From positions 1 through 64,000 of the forward strand of contig PDRY01000024.1 in NCBI GenBank assembly GCA_002748265.1: DNA of 64,000 nucleotides, written 5' to 3'. The translations under genes and the position numbers were made by a program. This stretch comes from Rhodobacterales bacterium (GTDB lineage: Bacteria > Pseudomonadota > Alphaproteobacteria > Rhodobacterales > Rhodobacteraceae). The notes under the pieces were generated by a model, which was given only the letters and a program-made list of their open reading frames with translations, was not told where the DNA came from and did not search any database. Shown piece after piece: positions 17,216-25,361 of this stretch. Position 1 is the first letter of the stretch. Every line of letters starts with the position of its first letter.

Positions 17216-18297
17216 GCGTCCTCCTGGCTCGCGGCTCGGCCGCGTCTCTTGTCTCTGCGGGCGCGGAACGCTTCTGCGAAACGCAGCAGCGCGCCCTCGG
17301 TTGTGTCTGGCCCAATCGAGACCCGCACTGCGCAGGCGGCTTGATCGGGCGTGAATCCCATCGCGGGCAATGCGCCCCCGGTTTTGGCCTTGCCGCTGGA
17401 GCAGGCGCTCCCCGCGCTCACGGCAAACCCGGCCAAGTCCATCCCCATGACCTGCGTTTCACCGCGCCAGCCGGGCGTGACCATCATCGAGGTGTTCGGC
17501 AAGCGCTTCACACCTTTCCCGACAAAAATAGTGTCACTTTCGCCATCGGCAATGGCCTCTTCCATTAAATCGCGCCGGGCTGCAACCTGATCCCAGACGC
17601 CAGAGGCCAAATCCTCCTGCGCGGCGGTCGCTGCGGCGGCAAAACCAGCGATACCGATCACGTTCTCGGTGCCCGAGCGCCGCCCCATCTCCTGACCACC
17701 ACCGCGAATGCGGGCCGCGAGATCATAGCCCTTCGGCAGCACCAAAGCGCCGACGCCCTTGGGGCCGCCGATCTTATGCGCCGACACGAACCCCATTTGC
17801 GCGCCCAGCCATTCGAACCCAAAGGCGATCTTACCGAACGCCTGGGTCAGGTCGCTGACCGCGACTCCGGCGGGCAGATCTTGCACGATCCCGGTCTCCG
17901 AATTGGCGAGCTGCACGCACGAGCGCGCAGGATCGGCGACGTCCACGGCTCCGTCCCGGCGCGTGGGCAGATCGGATGCGCACCACGCCAGAACCGCGTC
18001 GTGCTCGACGCCCGCACAGGCCAGGTCTCGCCCAGCCAGGGCGAGCGCTGCCGCCTCGGTCGCTCCCGAGGTGAACACCAAATCGCAGCCCTGCGCGCCA
18101 AGCGCTTCGGCAATCTCCGCCCGCGCCCGCTCGACAAGGGCCCGCGCCGCGCGCCCTTCTGCATGGACAGAGGACGGGTTGCCGCACAGATCCATCGCCG
18201 CCGTCATGGCCGCGCGCGCCTCCGCCCTTAGGGGCGCAGAGGCGTTCCAGTCCAGATAGGCCCGGCTCACTCCGATCGGCCTTGGTCTTGGCGCCAT
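17212..18297 (-). CDS. cysteine desulfurase family protein (NifS/IscS-like, group I)
   Basis: A 361-residue class V aminotransferase-fold enzyme. Evidence is [15 protein letters not shown] at residues 14-28, [13 protein letters not shown] near residue 76, the PLP lysine in [14 protein letters not shown] near residue 173 and the mobile-loop catalytic cysteine in [13 protein letters not shown] near residue 310. It is shorter and more divergent than housekeeping IscS, with [11 protein letters not shown] in place of the usual DAVQA..K segment. It lies second in the operon, 9 nt after iscR, and so the operon carries two different desulfurases (with sufS at the other end). It probably supplies sulfur to SufB or another acceptor. 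Confidence 0.87.
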   Translation of the reverse strand: MAPRPRPIGVSRAYLDWNASAPLRAEARAAMTAAMDLCGNPSSVHAEGRAARALVERARAEIAEALGAQGCDLVFTSGATEAAALALAGRDLACAGVEHDAVLAWCASDLPTRRDGAVDVADPARSCVQLANSETGIVQDLPAGVAVSDLTQAFGKIAFGFEWLGAQMGFVSAHKIGGPKGVGALVLPKGYDLAARIRGGGQEMGRRSGTENVIGIAGFAAAATAAQEDLASGVWDQVAARRDLMEEAIADGESDTIFVGKGVKRLPNTSMMVTPGWRGETQVMGMDLAGFAVSAGSACSSGKAKTGGALPAMGFTPDQAACAVRVSIGPDTTEGALLRFAEAFRARRDKRRGRAASQEDA

Positions 18298-18306
18298 GGC
18301 GCGGGG

Positions 18307-18768
18307 TCAGTCGCGCTCATCGACCACCTCGAACAGCCCGGGCACAGCGGGGCACGGCGCCAGCTCGTTTCCGATCACATCGCTCAGCCGGGTCTGGTGC
18401 AGGAACACATAGACATGGGCTGACAGGCCCTCCCACAGCCGGTTGGTCAGCGACTGGGCGCGCGATCCGCTCGCCGCGCCGCTGGCCGATGGGCCCTTGT
18501 GCATGGCCGAGACTGTCTCATCGACCGCCGCCAGCACATCGACCACGCGGATCTCGCTCGTCGGTCTCGCAAGCCGGTAGCCACCACCGGGGCCGCGGAC
18601 GCTTTCGACCAACCCGGCCCGGCGCAGCTTGACGAAAAGCTGCTCCAGATAGGCCAGTGAAATGTCCTGACGTGTTGCCACATCCCCCAGCGACACAAGC
18701 GCCTCCCCCTGCAAGGCGATGTCGCTCAACGCGACCATGGCATAGCGCCCCTTCGTACTCAGCTTCAT
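18307..18768 (-). CDS. iscR: Rrf2-family transcriptional regulator IscR
   Basis: A 153-residue Rrf2 regulator. The winged-helix region is at the N terminus (MKLSTKGRYAMVALSDIA; recognition helix around SLAYLEQLFVKLRR; wing VRGPGGGYRLAR at residues 57-68). The effector loop that holds three cysteines in E. coli IscR (about residues 90-106) has none here; the only cysteine is C139 in ELAPCPAVPG. Rhodobacter sphaeroides IscR is reported to be an unusual Fe-S protein lacking the standard ligands, and this sequence fits that type. It is the first gene of the suf operon and probably represses it under iron sufficiency. Confidence 0.9.
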   Translation of the reverse strand: MKLSTKGRYAMVALSDIALQGEALVSLGDVATRQDISLAYLEQLFVKLRRAGLVESVRGPGGGYRLARPTSEIRVVDVLAAVDETVSAMHKGPSASGAASGSRAQSLTNRLWEGLSAHVYVFLHQTRLSDVIGNELAPCPAVPGLFEVVDERD

Positions 18769-18806
18769 CCCGCAACCCCGGATATGATTGACGATCCCGC
18801 CTACGG

Positions 18807-18836
18807 ACTATACCTGAGCGGAAGCGTGGGGACCAA
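18807..18836 (-). promoter_or_regulatory. sigma70-type promoter of the iscR-suf operon
   Basis: On the minus strand, -35 TTGGTC (18836-18831) and -10 TATAGT (18812-18807) are separated by 18 nt, about 40 nt upstream of the iscR ATG. The context CTGAGCGG... around the -10 may include the IscR site, but I cannot assign it with confidence. Confidence 0.6.
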
Positions 18837-18843
18837 CCCCGTA

Positions 18844-18860
18844 TTTAGAACACTTCTAAT
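18844..18860. promoter_or_regulatory. Irr-type iron control element (ICE box)
   Basis: The sequence TTTAGAACACTTCTAAT matches the published Irr/ICE consensus TTTAGAA-N3-TTCTAAA at all but the last position. It lies 8 bp upstream of the iscR -35 element and 52 bp upstream of the divergent hydrolase ATG. Irr senses heme/iron status in alphaproteobacteria, so it would link suf expression to iron supply. Confidence 0.78.
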
Positions 18861-18911
18861 CTCGCGATCCCGGCAGGGCAAGCGCGGGCTTGGACCGAAA
18901 TGGGGACCTTG

Positions 18912-19565
18912 ATGCCCGAAGTGATTTTCCCCGGCCCCGAGGGCCGTCTCGAAGGCCGCTACCACCCGCAACGCAGCAAAGACGCGCCCATCGCGATCAT
19001 CTTGCATCCGCACCCGCAGTTCGGCGGCACGATGAATCACAAGGTTGTCTACAACCTGCACTACGCCTTCCACGAAATGGGCTTCACGGTCCTGCGCTTC
19101 AATTTCCGCGGCGTGGGCCGCAGCCAGGGCGAATACGATCAGGGCGTGGGCGAGCTCTCCGATGCCGCTGCCGCGCTTGATTATCTTCAGTCGATGAACG
19201 CCAACGCCAAGCATTGCTGGGTCGCCGGGTTCTCCTTCGGGGCCTGGATCGGCATGCAGCTTCTGATGCGTCGCCCCGAGATCACCGGCTTCGTGTCCGT
19301 GTCGCCTCCGGCGAACATGTATGATTTCAGCTTCCTTGCCCCCTGCCCGTCCTCCGGGCTGATCATCAACGGCTCTGCCGACCGCGTGGCGCCGCCCGCC
19401 GACACGGTGACGCTGGTGAACAAGCTTCATGAGCAAAAGGGCATCACCATCACCCACGAGGAAGTCGAGGGTGCCGGGCATTTCTTTGAAAACGATCACA
19501 TGGACACGCTGATCGACACGACCAAGGCCTACGTGACCCGTCGCCTGACGGAAAACACGCGCTAA
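18912..19565 (+). CDS. alpha/beta hydrolase
   Basis: A 217-residue alpha/beta hydrolase of the COG2945 type. Start ATG at 18912 has GGGGA 5 nt upstream and gives the family-typical MPEVIFPGPEGRLEGRY; an ATG at 18900 in frame is less likely. Catalytic features are the oxyanion segment HPHPQFGGTMNHK near residue 33, the nucleophile elbow GFSFGAW near residue 104, an Asp in NGSADRVAPP near residue 156 and the His in EGAGHFF near residue 190. Substrate is unknown. It is divergent from iscR and shares the ICE-containing intergenic region. Confidence 0.88.
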   Translation: MPEVIFPGPEGRLEGRYHPQRSKDAPIAIILHPHPQFGGTMNHKVVYNLHYAFHEMGFTVLRFNFRGVGRSQGEYDQGVGELSDAAAALDYLQSMNANAKHCWVAGFSFGAWIGMQLLMRRPEITGFVSVSPPANMYDFSFLAPCPSSGLIINGSADRVAPPADTVTLVNKLHEQKGITITHEEVEGAGHFFENDHMDTLIDTTKAYVTRRLTENTR

Positions 19566-19568
19566 GCC

Positions 19569-19793
19569 ATGGGGATCGCAGAAGACCGCGCCCGCGCGCT
19601 TGCCGAAGACGTGATCGCCCAGATGGAGGCCACGAACGACATCGATCTTCCCCGCGAAGTATCGAAGCTGCTCGCCGCCTCCTCCCAGCCCACGGAAGAG
19701 GCGTTCAATGCCGCCATCCGTGTGCTCATGGCAGAAAAGCGGGCGCGCGTCTTTCTCGAAGAGCGCCGCAAGAACCCACCGGCGCAGAACTGA
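19569..19793 (+). CDS. small conserved hypothetical protein
   Basis: A 74-residue, largely helical and acidic-basic protein (MGIAEDRARALAEDVIAQ...) with no membrane segment or recognisable catalytic motif. It begins 3 nt after the hydrolase stop, so the two are co-translated and may function together. I cannot assign a family. Confidence 0.7.
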   Translation: MGIAEDRARALAEDVIAQMEATNDIDLPREVSKLLAASSQPTEEAFNAAIRVLMAEKRARVFLEERRKNPPAQN

Positions 19794-19826
19794 TCGCCCG
19801 ATTGGCCGGGCGCCTCGCCGGGCACG

Positions 19827-20603
19827 CTATATCGGAGCCGTGACTTCCAAACGGTTCCGTCCCTGCGCTTTAGCAGCATAGAGCGCCCGATCCGCCGCGT
19901 GATAGAGGCTTTGGAACGCGCCGCCGTCGGACAGGGTTAACCCGGCCGAGCATGTCAGCTTTGCCCCGCCCGGCAAATGGGCACTTGTCCGCTCGGCGAT
20001 CGTCTCCCGCACCCGTTCCGAGATCTCACACGCCTGCGCGGCATCAACGCCCGGCATAAAGATGGCGAATTCCTCTCCGCCCAGCCGCGCGACAAGATCG
20101 CTATGGCGCACGCTATCGCGCATCGCCTGCCCAACCGATCTGAGCACATTATCCCCGACATCGTGCCCAAGGTTGTCATTCACGTCCTTGAAGTAGTCGA
20201 GATCAACCAACAAGAATGCCCCACCGACCTTGGTCATCTTGCGCATTTGCGCCTCGAAGCCGCGGCGGTTGGCAACCCCGGTGAGGAAATCGTGTGCAGC
20301 CTCGGTTTCCAATTCCCGCCTTATGTCGAGAAGCGCGCGCACAAGCGCATAGTCGAGATAGACGACCGGCACGGTCAGAACCGTCACCATCAAGATCGGA
20401 AGCCCAATCATCGTTTTCCATTCGGCAATGATGGCGTCAGGCCAGATCACCAAGTAGGCGGTCAGGTTCATGCCTACCGCAGCCACACAATTCACACACC
20501 AGATCAGCAGGAGAACCTGCCAAAACTGTCCGCCGAGCTTGCGACGTGCAAGCCAGCGGCCAAGCTGCCCCGTAATACGCCGGCTGCGGACCATTATCAC
20601 CAC
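19827..20603 (-). CDS. membrane-bound diguanylate cyclase (GGDEF)
   Basis: A 258-residue protein with two N-terminal transmembrane helices (about residues 26-52 and 64-88) followed by a GGDEF domain. The domain begins at DFLTGVANRRGFE near residue 104. The active-site loop is GGEEF near residue 174, and an inhibitory-site RHSD lies exactly five residues before it, so both product synthesis and feedback inhibition look intact. It should make cyclic di-GMP, which often promotes polysaccharide production and attachment. A second Met three residues in (20594) is an alternative start. Confidence 0.9.
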   Translation of the reverse strand: MVIMVRSRRITGQLGRWLARRKLGGQFWQVLLLIWCVNCVAAVGMNLTAYLVIWPDAIIAEWKTMIGLPILMVTVLTVPVVYLDYALVRALLDIRRELETEAAHDFLTGVANRRGFEAQMRKMTKVGGAFLLVDLDYFKDVNDNLGHDVGDNVLRSVGQAMRDSVRHSDLVARLGGEEFAIFMPGVDAAQACEISERVRETIAERTSAHLPGGAKLTCSAGLTLSDGGAFQSLYHAADRALYAAKAQGRNRLEVTAPI

Positions 20604-20756
20604 CCTTGAGAATAAGGTCCCTCCGGCTATCCCTCAGAGTCTTACCAAAAGGTAAACGGGTCTCCAATTATTTCGGTATACATTCGCACACCATCTTTTC
20701 TTCGCGCCCCTGCTGGGCTATGACGCCGACAGCGAATCCCGGTCAAGGAGGCCCCC

Positions 20757-21971
20757 ATGACGAAGATCAAAGTAGAAAACCCGGTCGTCGAGCTCGACGG
20801 CGATGAGATGACCCGGATCATCTGGGACTTCATCAAGAAGAAGCTGATCCTGCCTTATCTGGATGTGGACCTGCTCTATTACGATCTGGGCATCGAAGAG
20901 CGTGACCGCACCGACGACCAGATCACCATCGACGCCGCCGAGAAGATCAAGGAAATCGGCGTCGGCGTGAAATGCGCGACCATCACCCCCGATGAAGCCC
21001 GCGTTGAGGAGTTCGGCCTCAAGAAGATGTGGCGTTCCCCCAATGGGACGATCCGCAACATCCTGGGCGGCGTCGTGTTCCGCGCCCCGATCATCTGCAA
21101 CAACGTCCCGCGCCTGGTGCCCGGCTGGACCAAGCCGATCGTCATTGGCCGTCACGCCTTTGGCGACCAGTATCGCGCCACCGACATGAAATTCCCCGGA
21201 CCGGGCAAGCTGTCGATGAAATTCGTCGGCGAAGACGGCACCGTGGTGGAGCACGAAGTGTTCGACGCCCCGTCCTCGGGCGTGTTCATGTCGATGTACA
21301 ACCTCGACAACTCCATCCGCGATTTTGCCCGCGCGTCGATGAACTACGGCCTCAGCCTTGGCTGGCCCGTCTACCTGTCGACCAAGAACACCATCATGAA
21401 GCAGTATGACGGCCGCTTCATGGAGCTGTTCCAGGAAGTCTACGAGCAGGAATTCGAAGACAAGTTCAAGAAGGCCGGGATCACCTATGAGCACCGCCTG
21501 ATCGACGACATGGTCGCCTGCGCCATGAAGTGGAACGGCGGCTTTGTCTGGGCTTGTAAGAACTACGATGGCGACGTGCAGTCCGACACCGTGGCGCAGG
21601 GCTTTGGCTCGCTGGGTCTGATGACTTCGCAGCTGATGACCCCCGATGGGAAGATCGTCGAAGCCGAAGCGGCCCACGGCACCGTCACCCGCCACTACCG
21701 CCAGCACCAGAAGGGCGAAGAGACCTCGACCAACTCCATCGCGTCGATCTTTGCCTGGACCGGCGGCCTGAAGCACCGCGCCAAGCTGGACAGCAACGAC
21801 GCCCTGATGAACTTCGCCTCCACGCTGGAGAAGGTTATCGTGGACACCGTGGAAAGCGGCTTCATGACCAAAGACCTCGCCCTGCTGGTCGGCCCGGAGC
21901 AGAAATGGCTCACCACCATGGGCTTCCTGGAAAAGGTCGATGAGAACCTCAGCAAGGCCCTGAAAGGCTAA
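20757..21971 (+). CDS. icd: NADP-dependent isocitrate dehydrogenase
   Basis: A 404-residue isocitrate dehydrogenase of the eukaryote-like (type II, homodimeric) subfamily that converts isocitrate to 2-oxoglutarate with NADP. The start [20 protein letters not shown] is diagnostic. [16 protein letters not shown] near residue 91 is the substrate-binding region with the key Ser and Arg residues, and [12 protein letters not shown] near residue 305 belongs to the NADP-specificity region. A strong AAGGAGG lies 6 nt upstream. A perfect rho-independent terminator follows 20 nt after the stop, so the gene is monocistronic. Confidence 0.95.
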   Translation: MTKIKVENPVVELDGDEMTRIIWDFIKKKLILPYLDVDLLYYDLGIEERDRTDDQITIDAAEKIKEIGVGVKCATITPDEARVEEFGLKKMWRSPNGTIRNILGGVVFRAPIICNNVPRLVPGWTKPIVIGRHAFGDQYRATDMKFPGPGKLSMKFVGEDGTVVEHEVFDAPSSGVFMSMYNLDNSIRDFARASMNYGLSLGWPVYLSTKNTIMKQYDGRFMELFQEVYEQEFEDKFKKAGITYEHRLIDDMVACAMKWNGGFVWACKNYDGDVQSDTVAQGFGSLGLMTSQLMTPDGKIVEAEAAHGTVTRHYRQHQKGEETSTNSIASIFAWTGGLKHRAKLDSNDALMNFASTLEKVIVDTVESGFMTKDLALLVGPEQKWLTTMGFLEKVDENLSKALKG

Positions 21972-21990
21972 GCTCAAGCAGACACGAGAA

Positions 21991-22025
21991 AGCCCCCCGA
22001 AACGCCTGTTTCGGGGGGCTTTTTT
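21991..22025 (+). terminator. rho-independent terminator of icd
   Basis: Arms AGCCCCCCGAAAC (21991-22003) and GTTTCGGGGGGCT (22008-22020) form a perfect 13-bp stem with a GCCT loop, followed by a run of T (22020-22025). It may also serve the convergent phytase gene. Confidence 0.95.
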
Positions 22026-22044
22026 GTGCGCGGACGCTGGTCGC

Positions 22045-23079
22045 CTAGCGCAACTGATTCAGGATGTCCGCGAAGGACACATATTTGAAGCCGGTGGTGA
22101 ACATCTCGTTCTGATCGTCCATCATGACCATCATCCCTGCCGGGAACGCATCGCCCAAAGGCACCGCCGTCACATCCAGCCCGTCGGTTTCCGTCACGCC
22201 GTCGATCACGTCGCCAGCCTCTACGCCGACCAGACCGACGCAGGCCGGGGCCTCCATCGACAGATCGAACAGCGCGGCGCGGTGAATACCCTGGGACGAG
22301 GCGACCAGATAGTGCCCCTCGGGCCCGTCATACAGCGACAGCCCCTCGATATCGTCCACCGGGAAGCAGTCCGACGGCACGGTCGCGATCACCGCGCCTT
22401 CATCGCCGCCCTCGGGCCAGGCCGGGAAGCGCCAGATTGCGGCGTCTTCCTCGCCGACATAGAGCATCCCCGCCCGGTCATCGGACACCATGCCCTCGGG
22501 CTGGCTCGGCACTTTGAGGTGGCGCAGATAGGTCAGCGCCAGGGTCCCGCCCTGCTCCGTGACCTCCCACTGGATCACGTCGCCCGACTTGTAGTTCACA
22601 AGCGCAGCGACGCGGCCCGTCTCCGGATCGCGCATGAGGGCGGAGCCGTAGATGTCTTTGACATCGGCTGCCATTTCGGCGGGCACGCCCTCAAAGGCAA
22701 ACGGGCTGGCATGGGCAATCGAGCCATCGGCGCGGATCACCCAGAACACCAGCTTCTCTTCGCCCCGCTCGGCCGCAGAGGCCAGCCAGACCTGCTCTCC
22801 GGCCAGCGTGAAGGGGCGAATGTCCACATTGTTGAGATTGCCATCCTCAAGGAACGACACCTCGGCGCCGTTCATGTCAAAGACATAGAGCCCCTTGGTC
22901 TTGTCCGTGCCAAGCACAAGGCTCGCCGCAGGATCGGCCGGGTTGACCCAGATCGCGGGATCATCGGCATCCCCGGTGACGGGCGCAGATTCGACCTGCG
23001 CCTGCACCATGATCTCGGGCACCTCCGCAAGCGCAGGCGTGGCCGCCAGAAAGGCCAGCGTCAGAACGGCCTTATTCAT
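22045..23079 (-). CDS. secreted beta-propeller phytase
   Basis: A 344-residue phytase-like six-bladed beta-propeller expected to release phosphate from phytate in the periplasm or outside the cell. After a signal peptide (MNKAVLTLAFLAATPALAE) the family blocks follow in order: GDADDPAIWVNPADP, GNLNNVDIR, SQPEGMVSDDRAGMLYVGEED, DDIEGLSLYDG and VTETDGLDVTAV. Acidic residues in these blocks bind calcium and substrate. Start 23079 is chosen because GGAGG lies 9 nt upstream; ATG at 23085 is closer. It overlaps the upstream secreted protein gene by 8 nt (ATGAATAA). Confidence 0.88.
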   Translation of the reverse strand: MNKAVLTLAFLAATPALAEVPEIMVQAQVESAPVTGDADDPAIWVNPADPAASLVLGTDKTKGLYVFDMNGAEVSFLEDGNLNNVDIRPFTLAGEQVWLASAAERGEEKLVFWVIRADGSIAHASPFAFEGVPAEMAADVKDIYGSALMRDPETGRVAALVNYKSGDVIQWEVTEQGGTLALTYLRHLKVPSQPEGMVSDDRAGMLYVGEEDAAIWRFPAWPEGGDEGAVIATVPSDCFPVDDIEGLSLYDGPEGHYLVASSQGIHRAALFDLSMEAPACVGLVGVEAGDVIDGVTETDGLDVTAVPLGDAFPAGMMVMMDDQNEMFTTGFKYVSFADILNQLR

Positions 23080-23701
23080 CAACATCGGCCTCCGACACCT
23101 CAAAGGTGAAGGACATCACGATGTGATCGTCGCCATTCACCGCGTCGATGAACCCGCCCGCAAGGCCATCGGCCACCGGCGTGTCGCTGCCGAACGCATC
23201 ATCATGGGCCAGAACAGCGGTGCCGGTCCAGGCGCCGTGCTCTTCGTTCACCGACGTGCCGGCGGTCTCCCATTCGAATTCGAACTCGGTATAGGTCTGT
23301 GCGCCTTCCGGGTTCTCCTCGCCCTGAAGCGCCAGCGTGGCGGGCAGCTCCAGAGTCAGGAAATCGGCGTGGTTCAGCTTGCCTTCGATCTTCTTGGCCA
23401 CGCCGTCGATGATCGCCTGCACTTCGAAATCCAGCTCCTGATAGGGGCGCGCGTCGCCGTCGATCAGGTATTCGCGCTTCACCTCAACCGCGTGCACATC
23501 GGCGGTGGTCAGGTCGGGATACTGCACATCGAACGTGTAGCCGTTGACGGAGCCCATGATGACAAGGTGCGGCGTATCGCCCAGCCACTCGGTCGGGGCC
23601 GCGGTCAGGGTGTTGTTCGGAGTTACGGTCTGCGTGACAACATCGGCAGATGCGGCAAAGGGCAAGGCGGCGGCCAGGACGGCGGCGGGAAGCATTTTCA
23701 T
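23072..23701 (-). CDS. secreted hypothetical protein, phytase partner gene
   Basis: A 209-residue protein with a clear signal peptide (MKMLPAAVLAAALPFAASA) and GGAG 8 nt upstream of the chosen start. The mature part is acidic and beta-rich (NGYTFDVQYPDL, EFEFEWETAG), with no cysteine and no catalytic motif I recognise. It is translationally coupled to the phytase, so it may be a binding, stabilising or outer-membrane partner. In-frame ATG at 23728 would place extra residues before the signal and is less likely. Confidence 0.8.
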   Translation of the reverse strand: MKMLPAAVLAAALPFAASADVVTQTVTPNNTLTAAPTEWLGDTPHLVIMGSVNGYTFDVQYPDLTTADVHAVEVKREYLIDGDARPYQELDFEVQAIIDGVAKKIEGKLNHADFLTLELPATLALQGEENPEGAQTYTEFEFEWETAGTSVNEEHGAWTGTAVLAHDDAFGSDTPVADGLAGGFIDAVNGDDHIVMSFTFEVSEADVDE

Positions 23702-23811
23702 CAGAGGATCTCCAGCAGAGTGTTGCATCGCCTCCCGCTAACAACCTTCTGTGAACCTGACGCGTCATTTTCCCATGCCCCGGGGCACAAAAATTCCCAC
23801 ACACCGGGCAC

Positions 23812-23840
23812 AAAAAAACGGCCCCCGAAGGAGCCGTTTT
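23812..23840 (-). terminator. rho-independent terminator of rplM-rpsI
   Basis: On the minus strand ACGGCTCC and GGGGCCGT pair around a TTCG tetraloop (23818-23837), followed by at least six T (23817-23812), about 20 nt beyond the rpsI stop. Confidence 0.93.
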
Positions 23841-23860
23841 CGAAAGATATGCGGCTGAAA

Positions 23861-24352
23861 TCAGCGCTTGGAGAACTGGAAGCTCCGGCGGGCTTTCGCC
23901 TTACCGTATTTCTTCCGTTCGACCACGCGGCTGTCGCGGGTCAGGAAGCCAGCGGCTTTCAGAGCGCCGCGCAGGGACGGATCATAAAGCTGCAGCGCCT
24001 TGGAGATGCCGTGCTTGACCGCACCGGCCTGACCAGAGAGGCCGCCGCCCTTGACGGTGGCGGTCACGTCGAACTGACCATCGACGCCGGCCACCTGGAA
24101 CGGCTGGCGCAGGATCATCTGCAGCACCGGACGGGCGAAGTAGGTGTTCAGCTCTTTGCCGTTCACGGTGACCTTGCCGGAGCCCGGCTTGATCCAGACA
24201 CGGGCAACCGCGTCCTTCCGCTTGCCGGTCGCATAGGAACGGCCCAGCTCGTCACGGACGGGCTCACGGGGGGCGAGGGTTTCTTCAAGGGCGGGCGCGG
24301 AGGCTTCAGCGACCTGGCCCAGCTCTTCGAGGGAGTTCACTTGATCGGCCAT
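23861..24352 (-). CDS. rpsI: 30S ribosomal protein S9
   Basis: A 163-residue S9. The universal core starts at about residue 40 ([18 protein letters not shown]) and ends with the rRNA-contacting basic tail [24 protein letters not shown]-type sequence ending in SKR, which reaches the P-site tRNA. An acidic N-terminal extension of about 38 residues ([18 protein letters not shown]) is longer than in E. coli and is common in alphaproteobacteria. The ATG shares one base with the rplM stop (TAATG). Confidence 0.97.
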   Translation of the reverse strand: MADQVNSLEELGQVAEASAPALEETLAPREPVRDELGRSYATGKRKDAVARVWIKPGSGKVTVNGKELNTYFARPVLQMILRQPFQVAGVDGQFDVTATVKGGGLSGQAGAVKHGISKALQLYDPSLRGALKAAGFLTRDSRVVERKKYGKAKARRSFQFSKR

Positions 24353-24813
24353 TACGCGGTCCTCGTGTTCTTCTTGTTCATGGACCGCAGGTCCAGAACT
24401 TCAGGCTTCTGGGCGTCCATGCCATGCTCGGTGCCAGCGAAGACCCGCAGGTTGGTCATCTGCTTGCGCGACAGCTTGCCGCCGGGCAGCATGCGCTTGA
24501 CGGCCTGCATGACGACACGCTCGGGGTGATCGCCCGCGAGGATCTGGCCGGTGGTGCGGGACTTGATGCCGCCCGGGTAGCCGGTGTGCCAGTAGTTGTG
24601 CTTGTCACGCTTGTTGCCGGTCAGCTGGACCTTCTCGGCGTTAATCACGATGACATTGTCGCCCATATCCATATGGGGGGTGAAGGACGGCTTGTGCTTG
24701 CCACGAAGCCGCATGGCGACGATCGAAGCGAGGCGGCCCAGAACGATGCCTTCGGCGTCGATCACGATCCACTTCTTTTCAATGTCCGCCGGGGTAGCGG
24801 TGAAGGTTTTCAT
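24352..24813 (-). CDS. rplM: 50S ribosomal protein L13
   Basis: A 153-residue L13. Start [21 protein letters not shown] at 24813 aligns with the family and has AGGAA upstream; an in-frame ATG at 24930 would run through the promoter. The signature [19 protein letters not shown] near residue 66 and [20 protein letters not shown] near residue 92 are intact. It forms the usual rplM-rpsI operon. Confidence 0.97.
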   Translation of the reverse strand: MKTFTATPADIEKKWIVIDAEGIVLGRLASIVAMRLRGKHKPSFTPHMDMGDNVIVINAEKVQLTGNKRDKHNYWHTGYPGGIKSRTTGQILAGDHPERVVMQAVKRMLPGGKLSRKQMTNLRVFAGTEHGMDAQKPEVLDLRSMNKKNTRTA

Positions 24814-24868
24814 TGCGTTTCCTGATTGGTCTTGGGGCCAAAGCGGCCCGGAAATCTCGGATGGGCGG

Positions 24869-24896
24869 GTTATAAACAAGCCGCGCGCCGGTTCAA
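24869..24896 (-). promoter_or_regulatory. promoter of rplM-rpsI
   Basis: On the minus strand, TTGAAC (24896-24891) and TATAAC (24874-24869) are spaced by 16 nt, 56 nt upstream of the rplM ATG. The region just upstream (24900-24960) is AT-rich, as in strong ribosomal promoters. Confidence 0.6.
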
Positions 24897-24997
24897 GAGC
24901 TGAATACCACAAATAATTACTTACAATCAAAGACTTACAATTATGGTATTAAAATACCCCAACCCGCGATCATTTGACGCGCGTGACAGGGCAGGCA

Positions 24998-25023
24998 GTT
25001 TCGTTAATCTTTCTTAACGAAAC
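24998..25023. promoter_or_regulatory. perfect 10-bp inverted repeat before the cysteine-rich protein gene
   Basis: Arms GTTTCGTTAA (24998-25007) and TTAACGAAAC (25014-25023) flank a 6-bp AT-rich spacer, ending 23 bp before the ATG. It may be an operator; the TATAGG at 25033-25038 could be the -10 it controls. Confidence 0.6.
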
Positions 25024-25046
25024 ATTAATGATTATAGGCACTTTTG

Positions 25047-25313
25047 ATGACCAAGGCTTTTTTGCTCGCTGGCGTTCTGCTGGCCACTTCCTCGACCGCC
25101 ATGGCAGAGCCCCGCCCCTTTCAGCAGTTCCGGCCAGAAGACCCACATATCCCTTACATCACGCAGTTATCACAGTTGGCGAACGGCCCGGAGCATCTGC
25201 TTTTGGCCTCCTGCTGCAAGACCTGCCGAAAAGGAAAAGCCTGTGGGAACAGCTGTATCAACCGCAGCTATACGTGCCACCAGCCAGCCGGCTGTGCCTG
25301 CAACGCCCGTTAG
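25047..25313 (+). CDS. small secreted cysteine-rich protein
   Basis: An 88-residue protein with a signal peptide (MTKAFLLAGVLLATSSTAMA) and a mature part of about 65 residues. The C-terminal 33 residues hold eight cysteines in the pattern CC-x2-C-x5-C-x3-C-x6-C-x5-C-x-C, including GKACGNSCI. Similar short domains occur at the C terminus of many proteobacterial exported proteins; they may form disulfides or bind metal, and no function is established that I know of. ATG at 25047 is chosen; a TTG one codon earlier is possible. Shine-Dalgarno is weak. It is isolated between rplM and tRNA-Val, with its own upstream inverted repeat. Confidence 0.7.
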   Translation: MTKAFLLAGVLLATSSTAMAEPRPFQQFRPEDPHIPYITQLSQLANGPEHLLLASCCKTCRKGKACGNSCINRSYTCHQPAGCACNAR

Positions 25314-25323
25314 AGCCGCCAAG

Positions 25324-25354
25324 AAAAAGGGCGTCGGTCTTGCGACCGACGCCC
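25324..25354 (-). terminator. terminator after tRNA-Val
   Basis: On the minus strand an 11-bp perfect stem (arms 25354-25344 and 25339-25329, loop of 4) is followed by five T (25328-25324), just beyond the tRNA 3' end. It lies 11 nt beyond the stop of the convergent cysteine-rich gene and may serve both. Confidence 0.88.
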
Positions 25355-25361
25355 CGAAATC

